From: Kitasatospora indigofera
GTDB lineage: Bacteria; Actinomycetota; Actinomycetes; Streptomycetales; Streptomycetaceae
Direction: 5' to 3'
DNA: 64,000 nt
Assembly: GCF_014655955.1 (NCBI RefSeq)
Contig: NZ_BNBO01000015.1
Location: 62,001 to 126,000, forward strand
Below the pieces are notes generated by a model. The model was not told where the DNA came from. It saw only the letters and a program-made list of their open reading frames with translations, and did no database searches. The translations under genes and the position numbers were made by a program. Shown piece after piece: positions 1 through 9,653 of this stretch (positions are counted from its first letter, which is position 1; every line of letters starts with the position of its first letter).

Positions 1-889
1 AGCTCGCCAACTGCCAGCCCAGGCCGGGCGCCAGCCGGGCCTGCCGGACCCTCGGCGGCACCGGCAGCCGGGTCGCGCCGGACAGCGAGCGGCGGGCCAC
101 CCGGGCCATCCCCTTCAGGTCGTCCAGCACCGTCCGGACGATGTCCACCCGGCTGTCCGGATCGTCCACCCAGTCCACCGGGACCTCGTGGATCCGCAGG
201 CCCGACCGCTCGGCCAGCAGCAGCAGCTCGGTGTCGAAGAACCAGGCGTTGTCCTCCACCTCGGCCAGCAGCCGCTGCACCACGTCCGTCCTGGCCGCCT
301 TGAAACCGCACTGCGCGTCCGAGAACTTCGCCGCCATGGTGGCCCGCAGCAGCACGTTGTAGGTGCGCGAGATGAACTCCCGCTTGGGCCCGCGCACCAC
401 CGCCGAGCCCCGGTGCAGCCGGCTCCCGATCGCCAGGTCGCTGTGCCCCGACAGCAGCGGCGCGACCAGCGGCAGGAACGCCTCCAGCCCGGTGGACAGG
501 TCGACGTCCATGTACGCCACCACGTCCGCGGCACTGTCGCCCCAGACCTGCCGCAACGCCCGGCCCCGGCCCTTCAGGTCCAGGTGCACCGCCCTGACCT
601 GCGGAATCTCCGCCGCCAAGGCACAGGCCACGGCCCAGGTGCCGTCGATGCTGGCGTTGTCGGCCACCGTGATCCGGTAGTCGTAGGGGAAGGTCTCGTC
701 GAGATAGGCGTGCAGCTTGCGCACGCAGCTCTCCAGCACGTGCTCCTCGTTGTAGACCGGCACGACCACCTCGACCAGCTTGGTCGCGGTCCGCGCCGGA
801 GCTCCGGCGCGGAAGCCGCCGGAGGGGGCGGCGCCGGCGTGCGCGGGGCCGGCGTCACGGTCGGTCTCGGATGTTGCGGGCTGAGTCAT
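1..889 (-). CDS. Family 2 glycosyltransferase (DPM1/GtrB-like), C-terminus cut by window edge
   Basis: Predicted GT-A glycosyltransferase of the polyprenyl-phosphate type, moving a sugar from a nucleotide donor to a lipid-phosphate carrier at the inner membrane face. About 296 residues are visible; the gene runs off the left edge. A low-complexity N-terminus of ~38 residues is followed by VVVPVYNE, the nucleotide-binding stretch VADNASIDGT, the metal-binding DVDLSTG, then LAIGSR and CGFKAAR, in the order usual for family 2. The start is the ATG at 889, divergent from the monooxygenase at 991. Sugar, acceptor and any C-terminal membrane module cannot be seen. The family is clear, the substrate unknown. 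Confidence 0.85.
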   Translation of the reverse strand, partial: MTQPATSETDRDAGPAHAGAAPSGGFRAGAPARTATKLVEVVVPVYNEEHVLESCVRKLHAYLDETFPYDYRITVADNASIDGTWAVACALAAEIPQVRAVHLDLKGRGRALRQVWGDSAADVVAYMDVDLSTGLEAFLPLVAPLLSGHSDLAIGSRLHRGSAVVRGPKREFISRTYNVLLRATMAAKFSDAQCGFKAARTDVVQRLLAEVEDNAWFFDTELLLLAERSGLRIHEVPVDWVDDPDSRVDIVRTVLDDLKGMARVARRSLSGATRLPVPPRVRQARLAPGLGWQLAS

Positions 890-990
890 GATTCGGAGAT
901 TCACAGGCTCCGATGGGGCCGCGATGATGGGAGGCTGAGAGAGCGCTGAGAACTCGCTCCCACCCTCGTCCCACCGCCGGGAGATGACAT

Positions 991-2502
991 ATGACCGAGA
1001 AGCAGCTCAGCTCCGATGTCCTGATCGTCGGAGCCGGACCGACCGGGCTCCTGCTGGCCGGCGACCTGGCCACCGCCGGCGTCCGGGTCACGGTGCTGGA
1101 GAAGCGCGGCAGCGAGTCCAACCTCACCCGGGCCTTCGCCGTGCACGCCCGGACGCTGGAGCAGCTCGACGCCCGGGGGCTGGCGGACGACCTGATCGCC
1201 ACCGGCACCCCGCTCTCCTCGTTGCGCCTGTTCGGGCGGCTGCGGATCGAGCTCGGCGCACTGCCGACCCGGTTCCCGTTCGTCCTGATCACCCCGCAGT
1301 CCAACACCGAGCGGCTGCTGCAGGAGCGGGCCCTGAAGGCCGGCGCGACGATCCTGCGCGGCGTCGAGGTGACCGGCCTGCGGCAGGACGCCGACGGCGT
1401 GCGGATCGAGACCGGCGAGGGGGACGCCAGGACCGTCCACCGGGCCCGCTACGCGGTCGGCGCCGACGGCGTCCACAGCGCCGTGCGCGACCTGCTGGGC
1501 ATCCCGTTCCCCGGTGAGTCGGTGGTCGACTCGGTGCTGCTGGCCGACGTCCGGCTGGAGCGCGCCCCCGAGGACGTCCTGACCGTCGGCGCCAACGAGA
1601 ACGGCTTCGCCTTCCTCGCGCCCTTCGGCGACGGCTGGTACCGGGTGATCACCTGGGACCGCGCCCGCCGGCTCCCCGACAGCGCGCCGGTCAACCTGAG
1701 CGAGATCGCCGACATCACCCGCCGGGCGCTCGGCGAGGACTACGGCCTGCACGACGCCCGCTGGTCCTCGCGGTTCCACAGCGACGAGCGGCAGGCGCCC
1801 ACCTACCGCTCCGGCCGGGTCTTCCTGGCCGGCGACGCGGCGCACTGCCACTCCCCGGCCGGCGGCCAGGGCATGAACACGGGCCTCCAGGACGCCGCCA
1901 ACCTCTCCTGGAAGCTGGCCGCCGCCGTCCAGGGCTGGGCCCCCGACGCCCTGCTGGACACCTACCAGACCGAGCGTCACCCGGTCGGCCGGACCGTCCT
2001 GCGCACCTCCGGCGCGCTGGTCCGGCTCGCGCTGGCCCGCACCGGCCCCACCCGGGCCCTGCGCTCCGCGCTGACCTCCTTCGCCGACGGCCTCGGCCCG
2101 GTCGCCGCCAAGGGTGCCCGCAGCGTCTCCGGCATCGGCGTCAAGTACCCGGCGCCGAAGGACTCCCACCCGCTGGCCGGCCGCCGGGTGCCGGACCTGC
2201 GGCTGACCGGGCTGTACCCGGCCGAGGGCACCGCGGACGGCCGGACGGGCGGCCCGGGCCGGCTGTACGAGGCCCTGCGGGCCGGCCGGTTCGTCCTGGT
2301 CAGCAACGACGAGCTGTCCGCCGCCGACCCCTGGGCGGACCGGGTGGTCACCGCCGCCCCCTCCGACCCGCACGGCAAGCTCCGCGACACCGTCCTGCTG
2401 GTGCGCCCGGACGGCTACGCCGCCTGGGCCGCCGTCGACCCCAGCCGGGGCGAACTGCGGGCCGCCCTGGCGCACTGGCTGGGCGCCCCCTCGGACGACT
2501 GA
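991..2502 (+). CDS. FAD-dependent aromatic monooxygenase (PHBH fold)
   Basis: 503-residue class A flavoprotein monooxygenase, which uses NAD(P)H and O2 to hydroxylate aromatic or polyketide-like substrates. The N-terminal Rossmann motif is GAGPTGLLLAGDL (about residues 12-24), the DG motif is in VGADGVHSAVRD, and the FAD-ribityl GD motif is LAGDAAHCHSPAGGQGMNTG. The C-terminal ~120 residues match the thioredoxin-like tail of the PgaE/MhpA/Rox type. ATG at 991 has GGGAG about 8 nt upstream. It stands alone, with no biosynthetic partners, so catabolic, resistance (rifampicin monooxygenase-like) or tailoring roles are all open. Confidence 0.88.
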   Translation: MTEKQLSSDVLIVGAGPTGLLLAGDLATAGVRVTVLEKRGSESNLTRAFAVHARTLEQLDARGLADDLIATGTPLSSLRLFGRLRIELGALPTRFPFVLITPQSNTERLLQERALKAGATILRGVEVTGLRQDADGVRIETGEGDARTVHRARYAVGADGVHSAVRDLLGIPFPGESVVDSVLLADVRLERAPEDVLTVGANENGFAFLAPFGDGWYRVITWDRARRLPDSAPVNLSEIADITRRALGEDYGLHDARWSSRFHSDERQAPTYRSGRVFLAGDAAHCHSPAGGQGMNTGLQDAANLSWKLAAAVQGWAPDALLDTYQTERHPVGRTVLRTSGALVRLALARTGPTRALRSALTSFADGLGPVAAKGARSVSGIGVKYPAPKDSHPLAGRRVPDLRLTGLYPAEGTADGRTGGPGRLYEALRAGRFVLVSNDELSAADPWADRVVTAAPSDPHGKLRDTVLLVRPDGYAAWAAVDPSRGELRAALAHWLGAPSDD

Positions 2503-3103
2503 TCCCGGCAGCGGGCCCGGGGCGGCGGCCCCCGGCCCGCCGGCGGCCCCGGGCACCGCCGGGCACCGCGGGGCCCGCGTGCGCGACGCCGGCCTGCGCG
2601 CAGGACGCCGGGGACGTACGGGGTGCGGGGACGCAAGGGCGCCGGGGACGTACAGGGCGCCGGGACGCAAGGGGCGCCGGCCCACGGGGGCGCCGCAGTT
2701 CACGATCCGCCGTACTTCCCGACCCGCCGGCCCGTTTCCCCGGTCGGCCCGTTTCCCGGTCGGCCCGTTTCCCCCGCGACCCCGCTCCCCATTCGCGGCA
2801 CTCTCCCCCCGCCCCAATGCCAGGAGAAGTCCCGTTCGCCCTGCGCGAATTGGGCCAGACCAATTCCGGTACGCCTCACCAAACGCTGTGATCTGCGCAG
2901 ATGACGCATCGACAGCCATTCACTGTATGGACTGACGCCCATTCTGTTTCTGTTCCGCGCGTCCACACTTGACTGTTCTTTAGTAATGAATTGCTCGGCC
3001 ATGAGCCAATTCCCGCACGCCCTCTGGGATGTTCTAGCAAGCGTTTTCGAACCCGGAACGCCCAGTCCCTGCCGGCCCCCACAGCCGGCCAGAGGAGGAG
3101 CCC
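2503..3103. other. 601-bp intergenic region with short tandem repeats
   Basis: No gene is seen. At 2600-2675 a degenerate repeat built on CGCCGGGGACGTACG / GGGACGCAAGGG recurs, and at 2728-2775 the unit GGCCCGTTTCCC is repeated three times. The last ~230 bases (about 2860-3060) are distinctly AT-richer than the surroundings and probably hold the promoter of the secreted protease gene. Confidence 0.5.
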
Positions 3104-5521
3104 GTGCGCCCCCGCCCGCTCGCCCTTGCCGCGGCCCTGACCGTCCTGCCGTTGACCGCGCTCTCGCTGGGAATCACCGCCGCCCAGGCCGCCCCCGCCC
3201 CGAACGCCACCGCCTCCCGGGTCGCACTGCCCGACACCGTCACCCCGGCGGTGGCGCGCTCCGAGAAGAAGGGCGACGTCCCCGCCGCCCAGCAGCTCTC
3301 GGTGGCCGTCAGCCTCAAGCTGCGCGACACCGCGGGCCTGGACCGCTTCCTCACCGCGGTCGCCACCCCCGGTTCGCCGGAGTACGGCAAGTACCTGACG
3401 CCCGCCCAGTTCACCGCCCGGTACGGCCCGACCCAGGCCGCCGTGGAGCAGGTGAAGAGCTACCTGAAGTCCCAGGGCCTGACCGTCGCGAGCGTCAGCG
3501 ACAACCGCCAGGTGGTCAACGCCCAGGGCACCGCCGAGCAGATCGCCAAGGCCTTCGGCACCCACGAGAGCGCCTACCTCGACCCGCTGCAGCAGCGGAC
3601 CTTCTTCGCCAACGACGCCGCCGCCTCGGTGCCGGCCGACCTGGCCGACGTCGTCCAGGGCATATCCGGACTGAACAACCACACCGTGCGCACCACCCGC
3701 CTGGCGAAGCCGCAGAACGCCACCGCGAACGCCGCGCCGCACGCGACCCCGAGCGGCTTCGGGCCCGGCCAGTACGACGGCGCCTACAAGCTGAACTCGC
3801 TGGGCGCCGACGGCACCGGCACCAAGGTGGCGCTCTGGGAGTTCGACGGCTACAAGTCCGCGAACCTGCAGACCTACGACACCCAGTACGGGCTGACCGG
3901 CCCGGCCGTCACCACCGTGTCGGTGGACGGCGCGAACTACGACTCGGCGCCCGGCGACGGCCAGGGCGAGGTCGAGCTGGACAGCGAGATCGTGCGCGGC
4001 GTGGCCCCCAAGGCGACCCAGCTGGTCTACGAGGCGCCCAACAGCGACCAGGGCGAGATCGACATGGCCGCCAAGATCGTCTCGGACAACCTGGTCTCGG
4101 TCATCTCGATCTCCTGGGGCTCCTGCGAGCCGGACACCACCGCCGCCTCCATGACGGCGGTCGACAACTCCTTCAAGCAGGCCGCCGCCCAGGGCATCTC
4201 GATCTTCTCCGCCTCCGGCGACGACGGCTCGCGCGACTGCACCCGCTCCACCAGCGGCTCCACCGTGAAGGCCGTCGACTTCCCGGCGTCCAGCCCGCAC
4301 CAGACCGGCGTCGGCGGCACCAACCTCAAGGTCTCCGGCACCAGCTACTCCTCGGAGAGCGCCTGGAGCACCGCCGGCGGCGGCGTCTCCACCGTCTTCG
4401 GCAAGCCGTCCTGGCAGACCGGCACCGGCGTCACCGGCACCATGCGCACCGTCCCGGACGTCGCCTCCAACGCCGACCCGGCCAGCGGCTTCGCGATCTA
4501 CACCACCGGCGGCTGGCAGGTCTACGGCGGCACCAGCGCCGCCGCCCCGCTCTGGTCCGGCTACGCGGCGCTGTTCAACCAGAAGGCCGGGGCGGCCGGG
4601 AAGCCGGTGCTCGGCGAGGCCGCCCCCAAGCTGTACACGGTGGCGAACGGCAGCGGCTACGCCGGCGCCTTCCACGACACCGTCACCGGCAAGAACCAGG
4701 ACTTCTCCACCAAGGCCGGCTACGACCAGGTCACCGGCTGGGGCAGCCCGGTCGCCGACGCGCTGACCACCGCCCTGCTCGGCGGCACGCAGACCGGCAA
4801 CACCGTGACCGTCACCAACCCGGGCAACCAGAGCACCGCCACTGGCACCGCCGTCAGCCTGCAGCTCAGCGGGTCGGACAGCGCCACCGGCCAGACCCTG
4901 ACCTGGAGCGCCACCGGCCTGCCGACCGGGCTGTCGATCAGCTCCACCGGCAAGATCACCGGCACCCCGGCCGCGGCCGGCACCTACAACGTCACCGTGA
5001 CGGCGAAGGACACCACCAACGCCACCGGCTCCGCCTCGTTCACCTGGACGATCGGCGGCACCAGCACCTGCACCCCGGCCCAGCTGCTCGGCAACGCGGG
5101 CTTCGAGACCGGCACGGCGGCGCCCTGGACGGCCTCCACCGGCGTCGTCGACAACAGCTCCGGCCAGGCCGCGCACTCCGGCTCCTGGAAGGCCTGGATG
5201 GACGGCTACGGCTCGGCCCACACCGACACCGTGTCGCAGACCGTCACCATCCCGGCCGGCTGCAGGGCCACCTTCTCCTTCTGGGTGCACATCGCCACCG
5301 CGGAGACCGGCACCACCGCCTACGACAAGCTGACCGTCCAGGCCGGCTCCACCACCCTGGCCACGTACTCCAACGCCAACGCGGCGACCGGCTACGTGCA
5401 GAAGTCCTTCGACCTCTCGGCCTTCGCCGGCCAGAGCGTGACCCTGAAGTTCACCGGCACCGAGGACTCCTCGCTGCAGACCAGCTTCGTCGTCGACGAC
5501 GCGGCGGTCACCACCTCCTGA
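3104..5521 (+). CDS. Secreted S53 family peptidase (sedolisin/kumamolisin type) with C-terminal accessory domains
   Basis: 805-residue secreted acid serine-carboxyl endopeptidase precursor. A signal peptide ends near residue 29 (ITAAQAA); residues ~45-195 are the pro-kumamolisin activation domain ([20 protein letters not shown]); ~220-560 is the S53 catalytic domain with Glu289 and Asp293 (GEVELDSE), oxyanion Asp373 (SASGDDGS) and nucleophile Ser478 (GGTSAAAPL), then a calcium-site-like [10 protein letters not shown]. Residues ~565-655 look like a putative-Ig (He_PIG) domain ([18 protein letters not shown]), and the last ~145 residues resemble a carbohydrate-binding-type beta-sandwich. GTG at 3104 follows AGAGGAGG. 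Probably an exported nutrient-scavenging protease. Confidence 0.92.
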   Translation: MRPRPLALAAALTVLPLTALSLGITAAQAAPAPNATASRVALPDTVTPAVARSEKKGDVPAAQQLSVAVSLKLRDTAGLDRFLTAVATPGSPEYGKYLTPAQFTARYGPTQAAVEQVKSYLKSQGLTVASVSDNRQVVNAQGTAEQIAKAFGTHESAYLDPLQQRTFFANDAAASVPADLADVVQGISGLNNHTVRTTRLAKPQNATANAAPHATPSGFGPGQYDGAYKLNSLGADGTGTKVALWEFDGYKSANLQTYDTQYGLTGPAVTTVSVDGANYDSAPGDGQGEVELDSEIVRGVAPKATQLVYEAPNSDQGEIDMAAKIVSDNLVSVISISWGSCEPDTTAASMTAVDNSFKQAAAQGISIFSASGDDGSRDCTRSTSGSTVKAVDFPASSPHQTGVGGTNLKVSGTSYSSESAWSTAGGGVSTVFGKPSWQTGTGVTGTMRTVPDVASNADPASGFAIYTTGGWQVYGGTSAAAPLWSGYAALFNQKAGAAGKPVLGEAAPKLYTVANGSGYAGAFHDTVTGKNQDFSTKAGYDQVTGWGSPVADALTTALLGGTQTGNTVTVTNPGNQSTATGTAVSLQLSGSDSATGQTLTWSATGLPTGLSISSTGKITGTPAAAGTYNVTVTAKDTTNATGSASFTWTIGGTSTCTPAQLLGNAGFETGTAAPWTASTGVVDNSSGQAAHSGSWKAWMDGYGSAHTDTVSQTVTIPAGCRATFSFWVHIATAETGTTAYDKLTVQAGSTTLATYSNANAATGYVQKSFDLSAFAGQSVTLKFTGTEDSSLQTSFVVDDAAVTTS

Positions 5522-5546
5522 GGTCCCTGACCTCCTGAGACCGGCC

Positions 5547-5594
5547 GGCGCACCGCCGGGGCGGGCCCGAGCGGCCGGCCCCGGGCGGTGCGCC
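5547..5594. terminator. Hairpin after the S53 peptidase
   Basis: Perfect 11-bp inverted repeat, GGCGCACCGCC at 5547-5557 and GGCGGTGCGCC at 5584-5594, 26 bases downstream of the peptidase stop. No T-run, as is common in high-GC actinobacteria. Confidence 0.5.
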
Positions 5595-5802
5595 GCGCGG
5601 CCGCCCCGCCCGGGCGCCGGCACCGCCGGGAGCCCTCCCCGCCATCCGGCGGTCCCCTACCGTGACCACTGTCATACGCGCGGTGGATGACGTACCCTCT
5701 CGACCGTGCGTAGGGTTCCCACAGCTCGGTGATACGCGGCTCCCAGCGCATACCGGCAGCGGGCCGGTCCCGCCGAACTCGCTTGGTGGGGAAGGTATCC
5801 GG

Positions 5803-6921
5803 ATGGGCTCACAACTCCCACAGAACTCCGCAAGACTTCGTCTGGTCGGACAGCAGGCGGACGTGACGCGGGCCGACGGAACACGGGTGGACGGAACGCG
5901 GGCGGTCGACACACCGGCCACCGGGCTCCCGCCTGCCGGGCAGCCGGGGCCCGTACCCCCCGGCGCCGAGGAGCGCCCGCCCGCCGAGGCGCCCGCGGCC
6001 GCGCAGCCGCAGGTCGCGCGGATCAACCCGGCCGGCAGCTTCGACGAGGCCCTGAACGCCGCCATCGAGGCCAGCGGCCTCAGCCTGGACCGGATCAGGG
6101 CCGCCCTCGCCGACCGCGGGGTCCGGGTCAGCGTCACCACCCTCAGCTACTGGCGGCGCGGGCGCAGCCAGCCCGAGCGGGCCGCCTCGCTGCACGCCGT
6201 CCACCTGCTGGAGGAGCTGCTCGGGTTCCCGCACGAGGGCCTGTCCGCCCTGCTCGGCCCGCCCCGCCCGCGCGGCCGCTGGGCCACCGCCCCGACCACC
6301 GGCAGCCTGCGGATCGAGGACGTCTGGCCCGGCCAGCAGCAGATCGCGGACGTCTTCACCGAACTGGACGCGCCGCCGGTCGGCGAGCTGGAGCGGCTCA
6401 GCATCCACGACGCGTACTACGTGGACGCCGAGCACCGCGGCCACCTGCTGCGGATGCGCCAGGTGGTCCGGGCCACGGTGAGCGGGGTGGCCCGCTGCCT
6501 GGTGGTGCACAAGGCGGACGAGGGCGCGACCGGCTGCCCCGAGATCACCTCGGTGCGGCACGCCCGGCTGGGCCGGGTCCGCCGCCGGCCGGAGAACGGC
6601 CTGGTGGTGGCCGAGCTGATGCTGGACCGCCCGCTGGGCCTGGGGGACAGCACGGTCTTCGAGTACGAGGTGGAGATCCCGTCCGACGGCCCGACCACGG
6701 TGTACGGGCGGCGCTTCGCGGTGCCGGTGCGCGAGTACGTGCTCCAGGTGCACTTCGACCCGGCGGCGGTGCCCGCGCACTGCGAGCGCTACGACCGCTC
6801 GCCGGGCGAGGAGGTGGACCGGCGGCGCGAGCAGCTCTGGATCGGTGCCTCGGCCAGCGCCCACGTCCTGGCACCGGACCAGCAGCCCGGCGAGGTCGGC
6901 ATCCGCTGGGAGTGGGAGTGA
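5803..6921 (+). CDS. XRE-like regulator, Streptomyces conserved type
   Basis: 372-residue cytoplasmic protein. Residues ~1-70 are Pro/Ala-rich and disordered; ~78-145 contain an XRE-like helix-turn-helix (ASGLSLDRIRAALADRGVRV then TTLSYWRRGRSQPERA), typical of a family in which the recognition segment selects the partner promoter; the rest is a beta-rich domain of unknown function ending LWIGASASAHVLAPDQQ. ATG at 5803 follows GGGGAAGG; the reading frame is open upstream to 5662 but that part has no ribosome site. Standing alone between a protease and a wall hydrolase, its targets cannot be inferred. Confidence 0.7.
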   Translation: MGSQLPQNSARLRLVGQQADVTRADGTRVDGTRAVDTPATGLPPAGQPGPVPPGAEERPPAEAPAAAQPQVARINPAGSFDEALNAAIEASGLSLDRIRAALADRGVRVSVTTLSYWRRGRSQPERAASLHAVHLLEELLGFPHEGLSALLGPPRPRGRWATAPTTGSLRIEDVWPGQQQIADVFTELDAPPVGELERLSIHDAYYVDAEHRGHLLRMRQVVRATVSGVARCLVVHKADEGATGCPEITSVRHARLGRVRRRPENGLVVAELMLDRPLGLGDSTVFEYEVEIPSDGPTTVYGRRFAVPVREYVLQVHFDPAAVPAHCERYDRSPGEEVDRRREQLWIGASASAHVLAPDQQPGEVGIRWEWE

Positions 6922-7424
6922 CGCTCCGGCCCGGACCGGCCGGGGCGCCCGGGGGCCGTCCGGCCCGCCCTGCTCGTCGTGCCCGCCCTGGCCGCCCTGC
7001 GTGTCCCGGCCGCCCCGGCCGCACTGCCTGACCTGCCCCACCTGACCTGCCCCACCTGCCCGGCCGCTCCTGACCCGCCGTCGGGCCGCCGTCGCCGCCC
7101 GGCCCGCCGTCGGCCGGCCCGGCACGCCGGTGCGCAGCGGGGTGGCCACCCGGCTGCCCCTGTTCCCCCGGCCGGGTGCTTCGTGCCGGCAGCACCGCGC
7201 GCCGCCCGCCGTCCGACGGTCTTTCAGCTCCGCCCCCGCCGAGCCGGCTCACCCGCGCGGCCCATCCCACCGTGCCGAATACCCGTCCGATTTGGGACGT
7301 TGGTCCTGATAACACCGAATCGGCCTGGGAAGGTCACTCCTGCCGTGCCGTCAGCCCCCGCGCGAGGTGGCTCCCGGCCGGGGGCGACGGGCCCCGGAAC
7401 GACGTGCCCTGGAAAGGGGCGGAG
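6922..7424. other. 503-bp gene-free stretch
   Basis: C-rich sequence with loose CCGCCCTG / CTGCCC repeats between 6965 and 7080. No convincing gene on either strand. The AT-richer segment at about 7280-7345 may hold the promoter of the next gene, but no clear -10/-35 pair is visible. Confidence 0.4.
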
Positions 7425-8792
7425 ATGACCCGACTGCTGGAGTTCGACGAGGTCGAGCCGGACACCGACTGCATATGCCCCGGCTGCAACGCCCGCCGCC
7501 GGGCCAGGCTGCACGCCGCGGCCGTCCGGGACGGCGGGCACGCGGCGGCGCACAGCGTCCGCCGCCGGGCCGCCGTCCTGTTCGCGGCCGTCGGCACCGT
7601 GCTGGGCGGCGGCGCGGCCGCGGCCGCCGTCCCCACGCCGAGCAGCAGCACCCCGGCCCCCCGCACCCCGCAGGGCGAGGTCACCGGCCGGTTCGGCGGC
7701 GACCCGGCGGGCGGCACGGCCCGGCTGCAGGCCGTGCAGGGGATCACCCGCGAGCAGATCATCGCCCGCGCGCAGGGCTGGGTGGACCAGAAGGTGCCGT
7801 ACAGCATGAGCACGTACTGGTCCGACGGATACCGCCAGGACTGCTCCGGCTACGTCTCGATGGCCTGGGGGCTGGCCGCCAGCGAGACCACCTGGACCCT
7901 GCCCGGCCTCGCCGACCGGATCACCAAGGACGAACTCCAGCCGGGCGACGTGCTGATCTTCAACAACCCCTCGAACCCGCAGGCCGGTTCGCACGTGACG
8001 ATCTTCGGCGGGTGGGCCGACGCCGCCCGCACCAGCTATCTGGCGTACGAGCAGACCTCCCCGACCACCACCCGGCGGACCACCCCGTACGCCTACTGGA
8101 GCAACTCCACCGGGTACCTGCCCTACCGCTACAAGGCGCTGTCCCCCGGCGGCACCGAGGGCGGCACCGACCCGGGCACCGGCACGGGCACCGGCACGGG
8201 CAGCAGCAGCGACGGGACGGGCCAGGGCACGGCCTTCCCGGGGGCGGACAAGTTCGGCCCCGGCCGGTCCAACGAGTACATCACCCGGCTCGGGCAGATG
8301 CTGGTCCAGCGCGGCGGCGGCCGGTTCTACTCCGAGGGCCCCGGCCCCACCTGGGGCGAGGCGGACCGCAAGGCGACCGAGGCGTTCCAGCTGGCCCAGG
8401 GCTGGACCGGCGCCGAGGCGGACGGCCTGCCCGGCCGGGACACCTGGGACTTCCTGGTCAACGGCAAGGGCAAGAACATCGGCGGCGGATCGCCCCCGCC
8501 GCCGGTCACCCCGCCCACCCCCACGCCGCCCACCACCCCGCCGGCGACCGGCGTCCCGGCCTTCCCCGGCGTGGACAGGTTCGCGCCGGGTCAGTCCAAC
8601 AGCTACGTCCAGCAGCTCGGCGAGCAGCTGGTCCGCAAGGGGTTCGGCCGCTACTACAGCCAGGGCCCCGGCCCGCGCTGGAGCGAGAGCGACCGGCTGA
8701 ACACCCGGGCCTTCCAGCTCTCGCTGGGCTGGAGCGGCGACGAGGCGGACGGCTACCCGGGCCCCGACACCTGGCGCCGGCTGTTCGGCTGA
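7425..8792 (+). CDS. NlpC/P60-like cell-wall hydrolase with two peptidoglycan-binding repeats
   Basis: 455-residue predicted cell-wall amidase or endopeptidase. The N-terminus has an unusual cysteine knot-like DCICPGC (Cys16, 18, 21), then a hydrophobic segment (~50-69) that could be a signal or anchor. Residues ~105-245 form a papain-like domain with catalytic Cys140 (QDCSGYVSMAW) and His190 (GSHVTIFGGW). Two homologous ~75-residue peptidoglycan-binding modules follow a Thr/Gly linker, each with the pattern AFPG..F.PG.SN.Y and GPGP.W.E.D, the second ending the protein. ATG at 7425 follows AAAGGGGCGGAG. It probably trims or remodels peptidoglycan; the substrate bond is not determinable. Confidence 0.8.
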   Translation: MTRLLEFDEVEPDTDCICPGCNARRRARLHAAAVRDGGHAAAHSVRRRAAVLFAAVGTVLGGGAAAAAVPTPSSSTPAPRTPQGEVTGRFGGDPAGGTARLQAVQGITREQIIARAQGWVDQKVPYSMSTYWSDGYRQDCSGYVSMAWGLAASETTWTLPGLADRITKDELQPGDVLIFNNPSNPQAGSHVTIFGGWADAARTSYLAYEQTSPTTTRRTTPYAYWSNSTGYLPYRYKALSPGGTEGGTDPGTGTGTGTGSSSDGTGQGTAFPGADKFGPGRSNEYITRLGQMLVQRGGGRFYSEGPGPTWGEADRKATEAFQLAQGWTGAEADGLPGRDTWDFLVNGKGKNIGGGSPPPPVTPPTPTPPTTPPATGVPAFPGVDRFAPGQSNSYVQQLGEQLVRKGFGRYYSQGPGPRWSESDRLNTRAFQLSLGWSGDEADGYPGPDTWRRLFG

Positions 8793-8820
8793 GCCGCCGT
8801 CCGGCGGCCGGCCCGGAGTG

Positions 8821-9588
8821 TCAGGGCCGGCGGCCGGACATCCAGTGGAAGAGCCCCATCGCCACGCTGGTGGCGAGGTTGAAGCTGGACACCCCCGGCT
8901 GCATCGGCACCGCGACCAGCCGCGCGGCCCGCCCGCGCAGCTCCTCGGAGACCCCGTGCCGCTCGGTGCCGAAGGCGAGCAGCGCGTCGTCCGGCACGGT
9001 CACCGACCTGATGTCGGCGCCCTCCGGGTCCAGGACGTAGAGCGGCCCGGCGGGCAGCTCGGCGAGCGTCAGCCGCTCCACCGCCGTCGCGAAGTGCAGT
9101 CCGGCGCTGCCCCGCACCACGTTCGGGTGCCAGGGGTCCAGGTCGCCGGTGGTCACCACGCCGGTGGCGCCGAAGCCGGCCGCCAGCCGGATCACCGCCC
9201 CGACGTTGCCCAGGTTGCGCGGGTTCTCCAGCAGCACCACCGGGGCCGGGCGCGGGCTCCGGGACAGCGCCGCCAGGTTGGCCGCCGGGCCGGGCCGGAC
9301 GGCCAGCGCGACCACTCCCGTCGGGTGTGGCTTCGGGGCCAGCGCGCGCAGCGCCGGGCCGGGCAGCTCCACCGCCAGCGCGGCCAGGGCGGGCGCCACG
9401 TCCGGCGCCAGTTCGTCCGCCAGGCGCAGCAGCGCGGCCAGGTCGTCGGTGCACGCGTACCGGACGTCCCCGCCGAAGCGCAGCGCGTGCTTCAGTGCGT
9501 GGAACCCGTCCAGGACCACCGTCCCGGGGGCGGCGGCGCTCTCCCGCCAGCTCCGTACCAACCCGGTGGCCTCGGCCTCGTCGTTCAT
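8821..9588 (-). CDS. TrmH/SpoU family RNA 2'-O-methyltransferase
   Basis: 255-residue SPOUT methyltransferase that puts a 2'-O-methyl group on rRNA or tRNA ribose using S-adenosylmethionine. The three knot motifs are visible: ENPRNLGNVGAVIRLAAGFG (motif 1), AFGTERHGVSEEL (motif 2) and PMQPGVSSFNLATSVAMGL (motif 3). The ~100 N-terminal residues are a substrate-binding L30e-like domain, weakly conserved. It converges with the wall hydrolase gene 28 bp away. Family certain; target nucleotide unknown. Confidence 0.88.
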   Translation of the reverse strand: MNDEAEATGLVRSWRESAAAPGTVVLDGFHALKHALRFGGDVRYACTDDLAALLRLADELAPDVAPALAALAVELPGPALRALAPKPHPTGVVALAVRPGPAANLAALSRSPRPAPVVLLENPRNLGNVGAVIRLAAGFGATGVVTTGDLDPWHPNVVRGSAGLHFATAVERLTLAELPAGPLYVLDPEGADIRSVTVPDDALLAFGTERHGVSEELRGRAARLVAVPMQPGVSSFNLATSVAMGLFHWMSGRRP

Positions 9589-9653
9589 CCCCCCACTCTG
9601 CCACCCCCAGCCCGCCGCTCGGGCGGGCCCCCGCGCCCGGCCGCCGGCCGCCC

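Noticed and set aside
2876..5623. 915-residue open frame antisense to the S53 peptidase
   Set aside because: Valine/glycine/arginine-rich shadow of a high-GC gene; the sense strand has signal peptide, catalytic residues and ribosome site.
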